22,351 nucleotides of DNA, taken from Bacillota bacterium (GTDB lineage Bacteria; Bacillota; Clostridia; Lachnospirales; Lachnospiraceae). Under the pieces are notes generated by a model. The model did no database searches and had not been told where the DNA came from. It worked only from the letters and a program-made list of their open reading frames with translations. The stretch spans positions 1 through 22,351 of the forward strand of contig JAFAFU010000042.1 of NCBI GenBank assembly GCA_023423335.1. The letters are read 5' to 3'. A program made the translations under genes and the position numbers. Below are positions 15,303 to 22,351 of this stretch, one piece after another (positions within the stretch are counted from its first letter, which is position 1; every line of letters begins with the position of its first letter).

Positions 15303-16908
15303 CTGCGTCCTCCTGTTCCTGTATGAGGTAGTCCTCTGACATGTCCTCCATATTATAATCGATATGATCAGGATCTATCAACTCAAATTTTTCGACTTCA
15401 TCTTCCCAATAATCTATGATGTTGTCTTCCATTACCGGTTCTTCTATTTTAACCCTTCTGGACTCCTTGAAACGGAAGAGCAGACCGAGGCATTGTATCG
15501 TGATCAGCGGTGTCATTGCAACCATGGCAACAATCCCGAAAGCATCCGTAACAATATTCCCGCCATGTGCCTTTGTCGCACCCATTGCAAAGGGCAGAAG
15601 AAAGGTTGCGGTCATCGGTCCGGAGGCCACTCCGCCCGAGTCAAATGCAATTGCAGTAAACAAGGGGGATACCATAAAGGATAAAATCAGGGCAATGGCA
15701 TAACCGGGGATCAGCATATACCAGATGGACATGCCCGTGACAACGCGCAGCATCGCCAGCCCCACGGAGACGGCCACACCGATGGAGAGACTTAGACCCA
15801 GGGCCCTTCCTGAGATGCTTCCCTCTGTTATGTCCTCAACCTGCTGCTTTAAGACATGGACGGCCGGTTCCGCTGCTACGATAAAGTAACCGATAAGCAT
15901 GCCAAGCGGAATAATTAACCATTCAAACCTACTGTTCATGATCTGATTTCCAAGATAATTTCCCGCCGGCATAAATCCGACATTGGCGGCGGTTAAGAAA
16001 AAAACCAGTCCCAGGAAGGTATAGATTAACCCGACCATTATTTTTAGCAGGGAACGCTTCTTCAGTCTTAGCTTAATAATCTGGAACAAAAGAAAGAAGA
16101 GAAGAATCGGAAACAGGGCAATCGCAACTTCTTTCAGATATTCCGGCAAATGATTAAGAAAGGACATAATAACTTCCCTGAGCCCGGATGCATCGGCCAC
16201 AATTAAGCCGCTATGGGTATAATCGGAAGGACGGTAGAAAATTCCCAGAATGATAACCGTAAGGATGGGACCGATAGAACTGAGTCCGACAAGTCCGAAG
16301 CTATCCTCCTCTGCAGTCCGGTCGCTGCGGATCGCAGCCATTCCGATGCCCAGAGCCATAATAAACGGAACAGTAATCGGCCCTGTCGTAACGCCGCCGG
16401 AATCAAAGGCGACTGCAAGAAAATCAGGATGGGTAAAGGCGGCCAGAATAAACACAAATATATATAGGCCTGTTAGCAGATAGGAAAGTTTAATTTGAAA
16501 AAAGATTCGCAAAAACGATACCACAAGAAAGATACCGACACCGACAGCAACAGCAAGAATCAGGGTGGCATCCGGAACAGCAGGCGTCTGTCTGGCCAAT
16601 ACCTTAAGATCCGGCTCTGCAATCGTAATAAACACGCCGATAATAAAGGTAATTATTATGATAAGCGGCAATTTACGTGATTTCGTAAGAACGGAGCCGA
16701 TCTTTTCTCCCATATGCATCATGGAAATATCCGCACCAATAGAAAATAACGTCATACCTGCTATCAGGAGAATGGCGCCCACTATGAATAAATATAAGGT
16801 GTCAATTGGGAGAGGGATAATGGTAAAATGTAAAAGAAGAACAATGACAATGATCGGAAGCACAGACATTACAGCTTCCTTAAGCTTGGTTTTTAAATGT
16901 TTTTTCAT
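15280..16908 (-). CDS. DUF1538 family polytopic membrane protein, internally duplicated
   Basis: A 542-aa membrane protein with about twelve or more hydrophobic segments and two homologous halves. Each half carries AEP followed by a VL-containing helix (97-106 and 346-355) and a conserved re-entrant-like FDSGGV-x-x-GP-x-T motif (168-178 and 422-432). This matches the DUF1538 family. The inverted or tandem halves with a Gly-rich signature suggest a transporter or channel, but no substrate has been established to my knowledge. After the last helix comes a ~60-residue, very acidic cytoplasmic tail (IEEPVMEDNIIDYWEDEVEK and onward), a possible docking site for the PII-like partner encoded immediately downstream. 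The start is supported by GAGGTGATTC before the ATG. A SigA promoter lies ~75 nt upstream. Family assignment fairly sure; transport function inferred. Confidence 0.85.
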   Translation of the reverse strand: MKKHLKTKLKEAVMSVLPIIVIVLLLHFTIIPLPIDTLYLFIVGAILLIAGMTLFSIGADISMMHMGEKIGSVLTKSRKLPLIIIITFIIGVFITIAEPDLKVLARQTPAVPDATLILAVAVGVGIFLVVSFLRIFFQIKLSYLLTGLYIFVFILAAFTHPDFLAVAFDSGGVTTGPITVPFIMALGIGMAAIRSDRTAEEDSFGLVGLSSIGPILTVIILGIFYRPSDYTHSGLIVADASGLREVIMSFLNHLPEYLKEVAIALFPILLFFLLFQIIKLRLKKRSLLKIMVGLIYTFLGLVFFLTAANVGFMPAGNYLGNQIMNSRFEWLIIPLGMLIGYFIVAAEPAVHVLKQQVEDITEGSISGRALGLSLSIGVAVSVGLAMLRVVTGMSIWYMLIPGYAIALILSFMVSPLFTAIAFDSGGVASGPMTATFLLPFAMGATKAHGGNIVTDAFGIVAMVAMTPLITIQCLGLLFRFKESRRVKIEEPVMEDNIIDYWEDEVEKFELIDPDHIDYNMEDMSEDYLIQEQEDADGKQTDE

Positions 16909-16980
16909 GAATCACCTCGTAGCTTTCTATTTTCGAGACCGGAACGGAGTGTTGCCAGGGCGGTTTTCCACCCATCTAAC

Positions 16981-17009
16981 AGTATAAAGTTTTTTTGCAA
17001 GTATATCAA
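16981..17009 (-). promoter_or_regulatory. SigA-type promoter of the DUF1538-PII operon
   Basis: On the minus strand, TTGATA (17004-17009), a 17-nt spacer and TATACT (16981-16986) lie ~73 nt upstream of the start codon. Confidence 0.75.
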
Positions 17010-17083
17010 TATTAATATCATTAAATATTTATAAACTATGCAAGAAATAGAATATATTACCGGAGCAATTCAATTGTATAACA

Positions 17084-17113
17084 AAATATGCCATGGATTC
17101 CGGTCTCATAATA
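17084..17113 (+). promoter_or_regulatory. Possible forespore (SigG-like) promoter of the beta-helix gene
   Basis: AAATA (17084-17088), an 18-nt spacer and CATAATA (17107-17113). The -10 fits the SigG pattern CATnnTA and the -35 lacks the usual leading G. I find no good SigA promoter in 17010-17143. Short motifs in AT-rich DNA arise by chance, so this is tentative. Confidence 0.25.
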
Positions 17114-17143
17114 GTATAAAATAGCCACATAGGAGGATGAACG

Positions 17144-19537
17144 ATGATCAGAACGAGAAACCGATATGGTACGCTGGCAGGAATAATGTTTTTGACCGGA
17201 ATTTTCATCTGGCTGCTTCCCTTCCCTTTAAGGGCCGCGGCTGCAGCGAAGACTTATACGGTCAAGGCCTCAAGCGTTCCTTATCAGGAGCAATACATAA
17301 AAAGCAGCACTTATAATGAGAAGACCAGGCAATATTATATGCTCCGGTCTTATCTGGAACAGCTGGAGAAGGATGGGGGTGGAACGCTGATCCTATCGAA
17401 GGGGACTTATACCATAACCAATACACTTTATATTCCCTCCGGAGTTACCATCGTCCTCAGGGATGGAGTAAAGCTCAAAAAGGGAATGGATACAGGCACT
17501 GCCGGGCTGGCGCCTGCGAAGTCCATGATACAACTGATAGCACCGTCCAAGTCCGCCGTCAAAGGAGCTGTCGGGAAATATGCAGGAGAAAGCGGCATCA
17601 CGATACGGGGAGAGGGTACGGCAAGCATTGACTTGGATTATACCAGGGAGGCGGTCGGAGTCCTCATCGGTCATAACCGTGACATCCGAATCCAGGGGAT
17701 CACGTTCCGGAAAATGTGCGAAGGAAGCTTTATCAAGCTGGGAGCCTCCGAGAACATCATAATTAAGGATAATGTATTCCGGGATTATAAAGCTGCCGGC
17801 ACAGGATCGGCCTTTGCCATTGCCGTAGAAATACCGGATGCTGCAACAAAGGGCTTGGTCCTTCCCTGGAGCAAGGAAGATAAGACGGTATGCCGGAAAA
17901 TCAATATTGAAGGTAATACTTTTTCCAAACTGGAGCGTGGTGTCGGCAGCTTGAAATATACGGAAAACCGGTATCATACCGATATCACTGTCCAGGATAA
18001 TACCTTTTCGGAAATCGCTTCATCAGCAGTCAGAATTCTCAACTGGAAGGATTGCAGTGTGACGAATAACTGCTTTACCGACCTGCGGAATGAGGAAGGA
18101 AACTTAAAGGCGGTTCTGATAAGCGGAGCAATCAACCCTACGGTCACGAATAACGAATTTATCCGGACGGACCGGGCAATCCAGATCATGCCCTGGAAAA
18201 ACACCAATAACGGGAAGGAATATAAGGTTACCTATAACACCTTAAGCAAAGCCAATGTTGCGGATATGAAAAACAATACCCTGAAGGAGATGGGGGAATA
18301 TATCATCCGTTATAATAAGAAATATAACGAATTTACGTTGGATACGGAGAGGTGGGAGATTTTTGACCCGTCCATAACCCGGTTTTCGGTGAAGCCGGAT
18401 TCGGAAACCTTCCAGAAAGCCTTCATAAATTACAGCACCTATAACAGTGCAACAAAACAGTACTATGTCCTGAGGTCCTATTTGGAGCAGCTGGAGCGGA
18501 CCGGGGGAGGTATACTGACACTGGAACCGGGGACCTACCGGATATGCAATACGCTGTACGTACCCTCCCACGTAACCATAGTGTTAAAGGATGGGGTGAC
18601 CATCATGAAGACGGAGGAGACCGGAGCCGGAGAATTATTAAGCTCCAAGTCGATCTTCCAGCTGGCGGCGCCCTCCAAATCAAAAACGGAGGGGGCATAC
18701 GGCGGATATGAAGGTGAAACGGATATTACCTTCCGCGGTGAGGGAACGGCAGTGATTGATCTGGACTTTACCCTGGATGCCATCGGCATCGTACTTTGTC
18801 ATAATACAAAGGTGGAAATCTCAGGGATTACCTTCCGGAACATGTATAGCGGACATTTTATCGAATTGGATGCATCCTCGGATATTACGATCAGACAGAA
18901 CCGCTTTCTTTATCATAAGCCCTCGTCCTCAGGGATCAAGGAGGCAATCAATCTGGATACACCGGACAGGAAAACGGGAGGCTTTCATGCACCCTGGACG
19001 AAATATGACGGTACCCCGGACAAAGATATCCTGATCACTGAGAATATCTTCGAGAATCTGGAGCGCGCAATCGGAACCCATAAGTATACTCAGGGAAAAT
19101 ATCATGAGAATGTTCAGATTATCAATAATAAGATAACCAATACCTCTTCGGACGCAATCCGAGTTCTGAACTGGGCATCGCCGGTGATTAAAGGGAATGA
19201 GATTCGCATGGTGGCCGGGGGAAGAGGATCAGACCGGGCTATTCTAATCAGCGGCCTGAAATCCGGAGGACAGAAGGCTACTATGATCACGGAAAATACC
19301 TTCTGTGATGTGCCGAGGCCGATTCAGCTTATGCCCTGGAGAAATACGAAGGAAGGCGAGGAGTACGAGACGGCCTATAATGAATTCACACCGGAGGAAA
19401 TGGACCTGATGCTTAAGAATAACCTCCTTCGCTGCGGGGAGGTATTTATCCGGGTCAACCGGACCTACAATGTTTTTGACCGGGATACGAGCCGTTATTA
19501 TTACTCCTACCTGTATATCAAATGGGAATCGGATTAG
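17144..19537 (+). CDS. Secreted right-handed beta-helix protein, two tandem copies of one domain
   Basis: A 797-aa protein with a signal peptide: basic start MIRTRNRYG, hydrophobic core, likely cleavage near the AAAAA at 31-35. The mature part consists of two ~375-residue repeats. The first begins near residue 51 (YIKSSTYNEKTRQYYMLRSY) and the second near 427 (FINYSTYNSATKQYYVLRSY), and the correspondence continues through GTYTITNTLYIPSGVTIVL/GTYRICNTLYVPSHVTIVL and IQIMPWKNT/IQLMPWRNT. Repeated ITFRNM- and NNxF-type rungs indicate a parallel beta-helix of the pectate-lyase/polysaccharide-lyase superfamily. I cannot point to a catalytic triad or metal site, so enzyme activity is not established; a structural or glycan-binding role is equally possible. 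AGGAGG lies seven nt before the ATG. It is a single gene, and no terminator is obvious downstream. Confidence 0.8.
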   Translation: MIRTRNRYGTLAGIMFLTGIFIWLLPFPLRAAAAAKTYTVKASSVPYQEQYIKSSTYNEKTRQYYMLRSYLEQLEKDGGGTLILSKGTYTITNTLYIPSGVTIVLRDGVKLKKGMDTGTAGLAPAKSMIQLIAPSKSAVKGAVGKYAGESGITIRGEGTASIDLDYTREAVGVLIGHNRDIRIQGITFRKMCEGSFIKLGASENIIIKDNVFRDYKAAGTGSAFAIAVEIPDAATKGLVLPWSKEDKTVCRKINIEGNTFSKLERGVGSLKYTENRYHTDITVQDNTFSEIASSAVRILNWKDCSVTNNCFTDLRNEEGNLKAVLISGAINPTVTNNEFIRTDRAIQIMPWKNTNNGKEYKVTYNTLSKANVADMKNNTLKEMGEYIIRYNKKYNEFTLDTERWEIFDPSITRFSVKPDSETFQKAFINYSTYNSATKQYYVLRSYLEQLERTGGGILTLEPGTYRICNTLYVPSHVTIVLKDGVTIMKTEETGAGELLSSKSIFQLAAPSKSKTEGAYGGYEGETDITFRGEGTAVIDLDFTLDAIGIVLCHNTKVEISGITFRNMYSGHFIELDASSDITIRQNRFLYHKPSSSGIKEAINLDTPDRKTGGFHAPWTKYDGTPDKDILITENIFENLERAIGTHKYTQGKYHENVQIINNKITNTSSDAIRVLNWASPVIKGNEIRMVAGGRGSDRAILISGLKSGGQKATMITENTFCDVPRPIQLMPWRNTKEGEEYETAYNEFTPEEMDLMLKNNLLRCGEVFIRVNRTYNVFDRDTSRYYYSYLYIKWESD

Positions 19538-19573
19538 AAATTAATTAAATGTATTAGAGTGCATTGTTACTGG

Positions 19574-19602
19574 TTGCAAAAGCCTGCATTTTACAGTATG
19601 AT
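19574..19602 (+). promoter_or_regulatory. SigA-type promoter of the LiaF-like/DUF4097 operon
   Basis: TTGCAA (19574-19579), a 17-nt spacer and TATGAT (19597-19602), ~44 nt before the start codon. No Lia-box-like inverted repeat is apparent upstream. Confidence 0.7.
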
Positions 19603-19645
19603 AAAGACGTAATTTAACCAATAAATAGCATTTGTGGGAGGCAAT

Positions 19646-20347
19646 ATGAGAAATAGGATTTCGAATTTAATTTGGGGTTTATTATTTATTGTGGTAGGTT
19701 TGGGATACGCCGGGGATATTCTGGGTATGTGGGAGTTTACCCTGTTCTTCGAAGGCTGGTGGACGCTGTTCATCATCATCCCCTGCGGAATCAGCATAAT
19801 TCGGGAAGGCCTTCGGATTAGCTCCGCCATAGGTTTTATCATCGGTGTCATGCTATTGACATCCTATTACATTACAATTGATTTCAATCTTTGGCAGATG
19901 CTTATACCGGTGGTGTTGGTTTTGATCGGACTCAGGATTCTCTTCCAGGGATCCTTCCGGAGAAGTTTCCGTTCCCACCAAGGAGTTCATATGGAGGGAC
20001 ATACAAGTACTCATACCTCATCCGCACCCAAGGGTGAGTATACCGCCGTGTTTTCCAGTAATCATGTAAGAATCACCGAGACCTTCACCGGAACAAATCT
20101 CAGTGCAATCTTCGGAGCGCTTGTGCTTGACCTGCGGGATGCAGTTATCACCGGTGATGTGAATATTAATGCTACCGCGGTGTTTGGCGGAATAGATATT
20201 TACGTACCAAGGAATGTCATAGTAAAGGTGAACAATGTTCCTATCTTCGGAGGTGTAAGCAACAAGACAGGTTATCAGGCAGATCCCGGTGCTCCGGTGA
20301 TATATCTGAACTCCACCTGTATGTTTGGAGGGATTGATATTAAATGA
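19646..20347 (+). CDS. LiaF-like membrane protein (LiaI/LiaF TM region plus C-terminal beta domain)
   Basis: A 233-aa protein with four hydrophobic segments (about 8-22, 37-52, 58-76 and 83-99) in the LiaI/LiaF-like arrangement. A short His/Ser linker follows, then a beta-rich C-terminal domain with recurring AIFGALVLDLRDA, AVFGGIDIYVP, PIFGGVSN and CMFGGIDIK rungs, as in LiaF-type/DUF2154 domains. In Bacillus, LiaF inhibits the LiaRS cell-envelope stress two-component system; no liaRS genes lie nearby here, so a signalling role is only suggested. The start was placed at the ATG preceded by GGGAGGCAAT; a longer frame from a GTG would begin on the ribosome binding site. Its last codons overlap the next gene (ATGA), showing translational coupling. 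Confidence 0.82.
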   Translation: MRNRISNLIWGLLFIVVGLGYAGDILGMWEFTLFFEGWWTLFIIIPCGISIIREGLRISSAIGFIIGVMLLTSYYITIDFNLWQMLIPVVLVLIGLRILFQGSFRRSFRSHQGVHMEGHTSTHTSSAPKGEYTAVFSSNHVRITETFTGTNLSAIFGALVLDLRDAVITGDVNINATAVFGGIDIYVPRNVIVKVNNVPIFGGVSNKTGYQADPGAPVIYLNSTCMFGGIDIK

Positions 20348-21186
20348 ACAGCTTCCAGCGAATAATAAAGTTTACGGCGATGGCTTTTGCAATCTTTCTG
20401 GCAGTCGGAATAGTAACAGGAATAGCAAGCCTGGTTCTTAACATCATATCCGCGGTTACCGGAACTCCGATTTTTGGGAGCCGGGAAAGAATTGATATGA
20501 ATGCCGATCTCTACGGAGTGGAAAGCCTGGAGATAGAGAATATTGCCGGAACTCTGAATATTAAAATCGGTGACATCTTCCGCGTTGAAGCAGAGAATGT
20601 ATTGGAAACCTTTACCGCCGAGGTATCCGATGGTGGTACCCTGAAGATTTCGGAATATGATAAACATGGATTTCTGTGGTTTGACTTCAATTGGTTAAGC
20701 ACACGAAAGTCTAATATTACCGTATATATTCCGGCAGACTTTGTTGCTGAAGAAGTGAAGCTTAGGAGCGGAGCCGGGAATGTGACGATTGAAGCCTTAA
20801 GGGCGGAAAACCTGATGATTGAATGCGGCATTGGGGATTTAAAGGGGTATAACATTGCAGCAGAGAAGACGAAGGTGGACGGTGGAGTCGGCAATCTGAC
20901 CCTGACGAATGTAAATCTTAAGAATGCAAATATCGATTGCGGCATCGGTGAAGTAAGAATTGAGGGTAAATTACTGGGTGACAGTAAAATCGACTGCGGC
21001 GTAGGCGGTATTGATATTGACATAACCGGAAGAAGAGAGGACTATGACCTGGATGTGGACGCCGGAGTCGGAACCATCCGGGTGGATGGAAAGAAGCATT
21101 CCGATTCTGACAATAGCCGGAAGTCAGAGCATTCCATAAAGGTGGACGGCGGAATCGGTAAGGTGAGAATCGATTTCCTTGATTGA
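20344..21186 (+). CDS. DUF4097-type beta-strand-repeat membrane-anchored protein
   Basis: A 280-aa protein with one N-terminal transmembrane helix (FTAMAFAIFLAVGIVTGIAS), then an all-beta region resembling DUF4097. The C-terminal half carries a repeating turn, DCGIG/DGGVG/DAGVG, about every 17-30 residues: SGAGNVTIEA, CGIGDLKGYN, GGVGNLTLTN, CGIGEVRIEG, CGVGGIDIDI, AGVGTIRVDG, GGIGKVRIDF. It is probably a beta-helix or solenoid outside the membrane. The start codon overlaps the stop of the LiaF-like gene (ATGA). Such adhesin-like proteins often neighbour LiaF/PspC-type envelope-stress genes; a partner role with the LiaF-like protein is inferred. Function is not otherwise known. Confidence 0.8.
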   Translation: MNSFQRIIKFTAMAFAIFLAVGIVTGIASLVLNIISAVTGTPIFGSRERIDMNADLYGVESLEIENIAGTLNIKIGDIFRVEAENVLETFTAEVSDGGTLKISEYDKHGFLWFDFNWLSTRKSNITVYIPADFVAEEVKLRSGAGNVTIEALRAENLMIECGIGDLKGYNIAAEKTKVDGGVGNLTLTNVNLKNANIDCGIGEVRIEGKLLGDSKIDCGVGGIDIDITGRREDYDLDVDAGVGTIRVDGKKHSDSDNSRKSEHSIKVDGGIGKVRIDFLD

Positions 21187-21250
21187 TCCGGAGCGCAGCT
21201 CGGATGGTTTCGGTTTATTTGGATTCTATCGTAATTTTTACGGATAATTA

Positions 21251-21279
21251 TTGCATTTTATGGTTAATAATATTAGAAT
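21251..21279 (+). promoter_or_regulatory. Possible promoter of the carboxypeptidase gene
   Basis: TTGCAT (21251-21256), a 17-nt spacer and TAGAAT (21274-21279). It is placed before the hairpin at 21297-21327, so if active its transcript would run through that hairpin before reaching the start at 21377. Confidence 0.45.
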
Positions 21280-21296
21280 AAAATAAGAGAAAACAG

Positions 21297-21334
21297 GGGA
21301 CGTTGAATTGATAGACATTAACGTCCCTATTTTA
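21297..21334 (+). terminator. Probable terminator of the LiaF-like/DUF4097 operon (or leader hairpin)
   Basis: GGGACGTT (21297-21304) pairs with AACGTCCC (21320-21327), with an inner AAT/ATT, followed by TATTTTA. The 15-nt loop is long and the T-run is interrupted. It lies 110 nt past the DUF4097 stop and 43 nt before the carboxypeptidase ribosome binding site. Confidence 0.65.
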
Positions 21335-21376
21335 CTGACTGGACCAGACGAAAACACAATGCTTAAGGAGAGAACG

Positions 21377-22351
21377 ATGAACAAAAAGAGTATTGCCGGA
21401 CTGCTACTGTTTAGCTGCCTGATTATGTCTGTATTAATCTATGGTGCAACCCTTATGACAGGCAGCTTAGGAGGAGCAAATGCCAAACAGAGCCAAAATG
21501 AAAGCACTGACAATATCACTCCGGAGAAGGCTTCCTCCGTCCTGGTCGAAGATGTGAAGGATACGGTTCAATCCGATAATGCACAGGATTATGGGAGCGA
21601 AGAGCCCTGGCCATATACGAATCCCGGCGATACCGGGACAGCGGATCAAAGCAATGATGATAATGATACCGTGGTTACAGCGGGAGAGGATATCTCAGAG
21701 GCAGACAAATTCGAGGAAGATGAAACCGAGGCAGCTCTGGCTTCCCTTATTGAAAGCGGAGCCATAATCGCGAGGGAAGACTGTAAGCTGATCGTCGACA
21801 GCAGCCAGGTAGATTATGAGGAATTTATTCCGGAGATGGTCTTCGACAGCAGATTGGAAGCGGCACTGGATATTGACAATCCGGGCATCAGCATACAGGC
21901 GGAAGCGGCCATTCTTTTTGATGCGGATACGATGGAGGTGCTTTTCTATAAGAATCCTGTAACGCCTGTATTTCCGGCAAGTACCACGAAGCTGCTCACC
22001 AGTCTGGTAGCTCTTGATTGGTGCAGCCTGGATGAGGAGGTGTCGATCAGTGATGAGATCAGACTGATTGCCAAGGATTCCACCAGAGCAGGCTTAATTC
22101 CGGGAGAGATACTGACGATCGAAAATTTACTTGAGGGGATGCTGCTTCCCTCCGGGAATGATGCCGCTTATGCGACAGCCGTTTATGTCGGAAGAAAATC
22201 CTTAAAACAAGAGGGAGCGAGGAGAGAGGATGCTGTCTCAGAGTTTGTCCGTCTGATGAATGAGAAGGCAGAGCAGCTGGGAGCTGTTAATTCCTCTTTT
22301 AAAACACCGGACGGTTATGATGCGATTGGCCAATATACTACGGCATACGAT
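21377..22351 (+). CDS. D-alanyl-D-alanine carboxypeptidase-type serine hydrolase (PBP5/DacF-like), 3' end beyond the window
   Basis: The frame runs 325 codons to the right edge without a stop. Residues 1-~35 form a signal peptide or anchor (NKKSIAGLLLFSCLIMSVLI). About 100 acidic, low-complexity residues follow (EEPWPYTNPGDTGTADQSND), then the penicillin-binding peptidase S11 domain. Its nucleophile motif is SxxK, PASTTKL with S202 and K205, and the second motif is SGN, LLPSGNDAA at 259-261. The conserved FKTPDGYDAIGQYTTAYD follows. The third KTG motif lies outside the window. These enzymes remove the terminal D-Ala from peptidoglycan stem peptides at the outer membrane face, setting crosslinking; some are sporulation-specific. 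The acidic linker between signal and domain is unusual for the family. AAGGAG lies six nt before the ATG. Confidence 0.9.
   Translation, partial: MNKKSIAGLLLFSCLIMSVLIYGATLMTGSLGGANAKQSQNESTDNITPEKASSVLVEDVKDTVQSDNAQDYGSEEPWPYTNPGDTGTADQSNDDNDTVVTAGEDISEADKFEEDETEAALASLIESGAIIAREDCKLIVDSSQVDYEEFIPEMVFDSRLEAALDIDNPGISIQAEAAILFDADTMEVLFYKNPVTPVFPASTTKLLTSLVALDWCSLDEEVSISDEIRLIAKDSTRAGLIPGEILTIENLLEGMLLPSGNDAAYATAVYVGRKSLKQEGARREDAVSEFVRLMNEKAEQLGAVNSSFKTPDGYDAIGQYTTAYD

Noticed and set aside
1..22351. Mobile elements, prophage, integrative-element ends, tRNA or rRNA genes
   Set aside because: No transposase, integrase, phage structural gene, terminal inverted repeat or tRNA-like sequence was recognised on either strand.

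Overview
The window looks like chromosomal DNA of a spore-forming Clostridia member, most likely Lachnospiraceae or Lachnoclostridium-like. The reasons are a cytoplasmic cellobiose phosphorylase very close to those of cellulolytic Clostridia, strong AGGAGG ribosome binding sites, SigA promoters with 17-bp spacers, an infC-rpmI-rplT operon with a Firmicute-type attenuator leader, and a pair of Csp-like subtilases. It reads as ordinary chromosome: I see no rRNA, tRNA, CRISPR array, insertion sequence or phage gene. Coding density is high and both strands are used.

Layout. At 3-914 lies the 3' part of asd (lysine/threonine/methionine pathway), facing two minus-strand genes for single-pass membrane proteins of unknown function (988-1692 and 1868-3760). 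A divergent promoter region then leads to cellobiose phosphorylase (4034-6472). Next come a CPBP-type membrane protease (6633-7412) and an ECF vitamin-transporter S component (7845-8456). The S component is preceded by a ~280-nt structured leader ending in an intrinsic terminator, which I cannot assign to a known riboswitch. The translation operon infC-rpmI-rplT (8782-9952) follows, with a consensus promoter, an attenuator leader and an apparent AUU start for infC. A double-GNAT acetyltransferase is on the minus strand (10017-10862).

The second half holds the more unusual material. Two tandem Csp-type subtilisin paralogues come first (11074-14585). The first has an intact Asp/His/Ser triad; in the second the catalytic Ser is Gly, so it should be a pseudoprotease, as in the CspB/CspC germination system. 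A minus-strand pair follows: a duplicated DUF1538 membrane protein and a double PII-like protein (14598-16908), translationally coupled and probably a PII-regulated transporter. Then come a secreted, internally duplicated beta-helix protein (17144-19537), a LiaF-like/DUF4097 envelope operon (19646-21186), and the 5' part of a D-Ala-D-Ala carboxypeptidase-type gene that runs off the right edge (21377-22351).

Several starts were moved inward from the longest reading frame because the longer start overlaps an obvious Shine-Dalgarno sequence (1692, 3760, 7845, 8782, 10862, 19646). Functional names rest on recognising motifs and family resemblance by eye; no database search was run.
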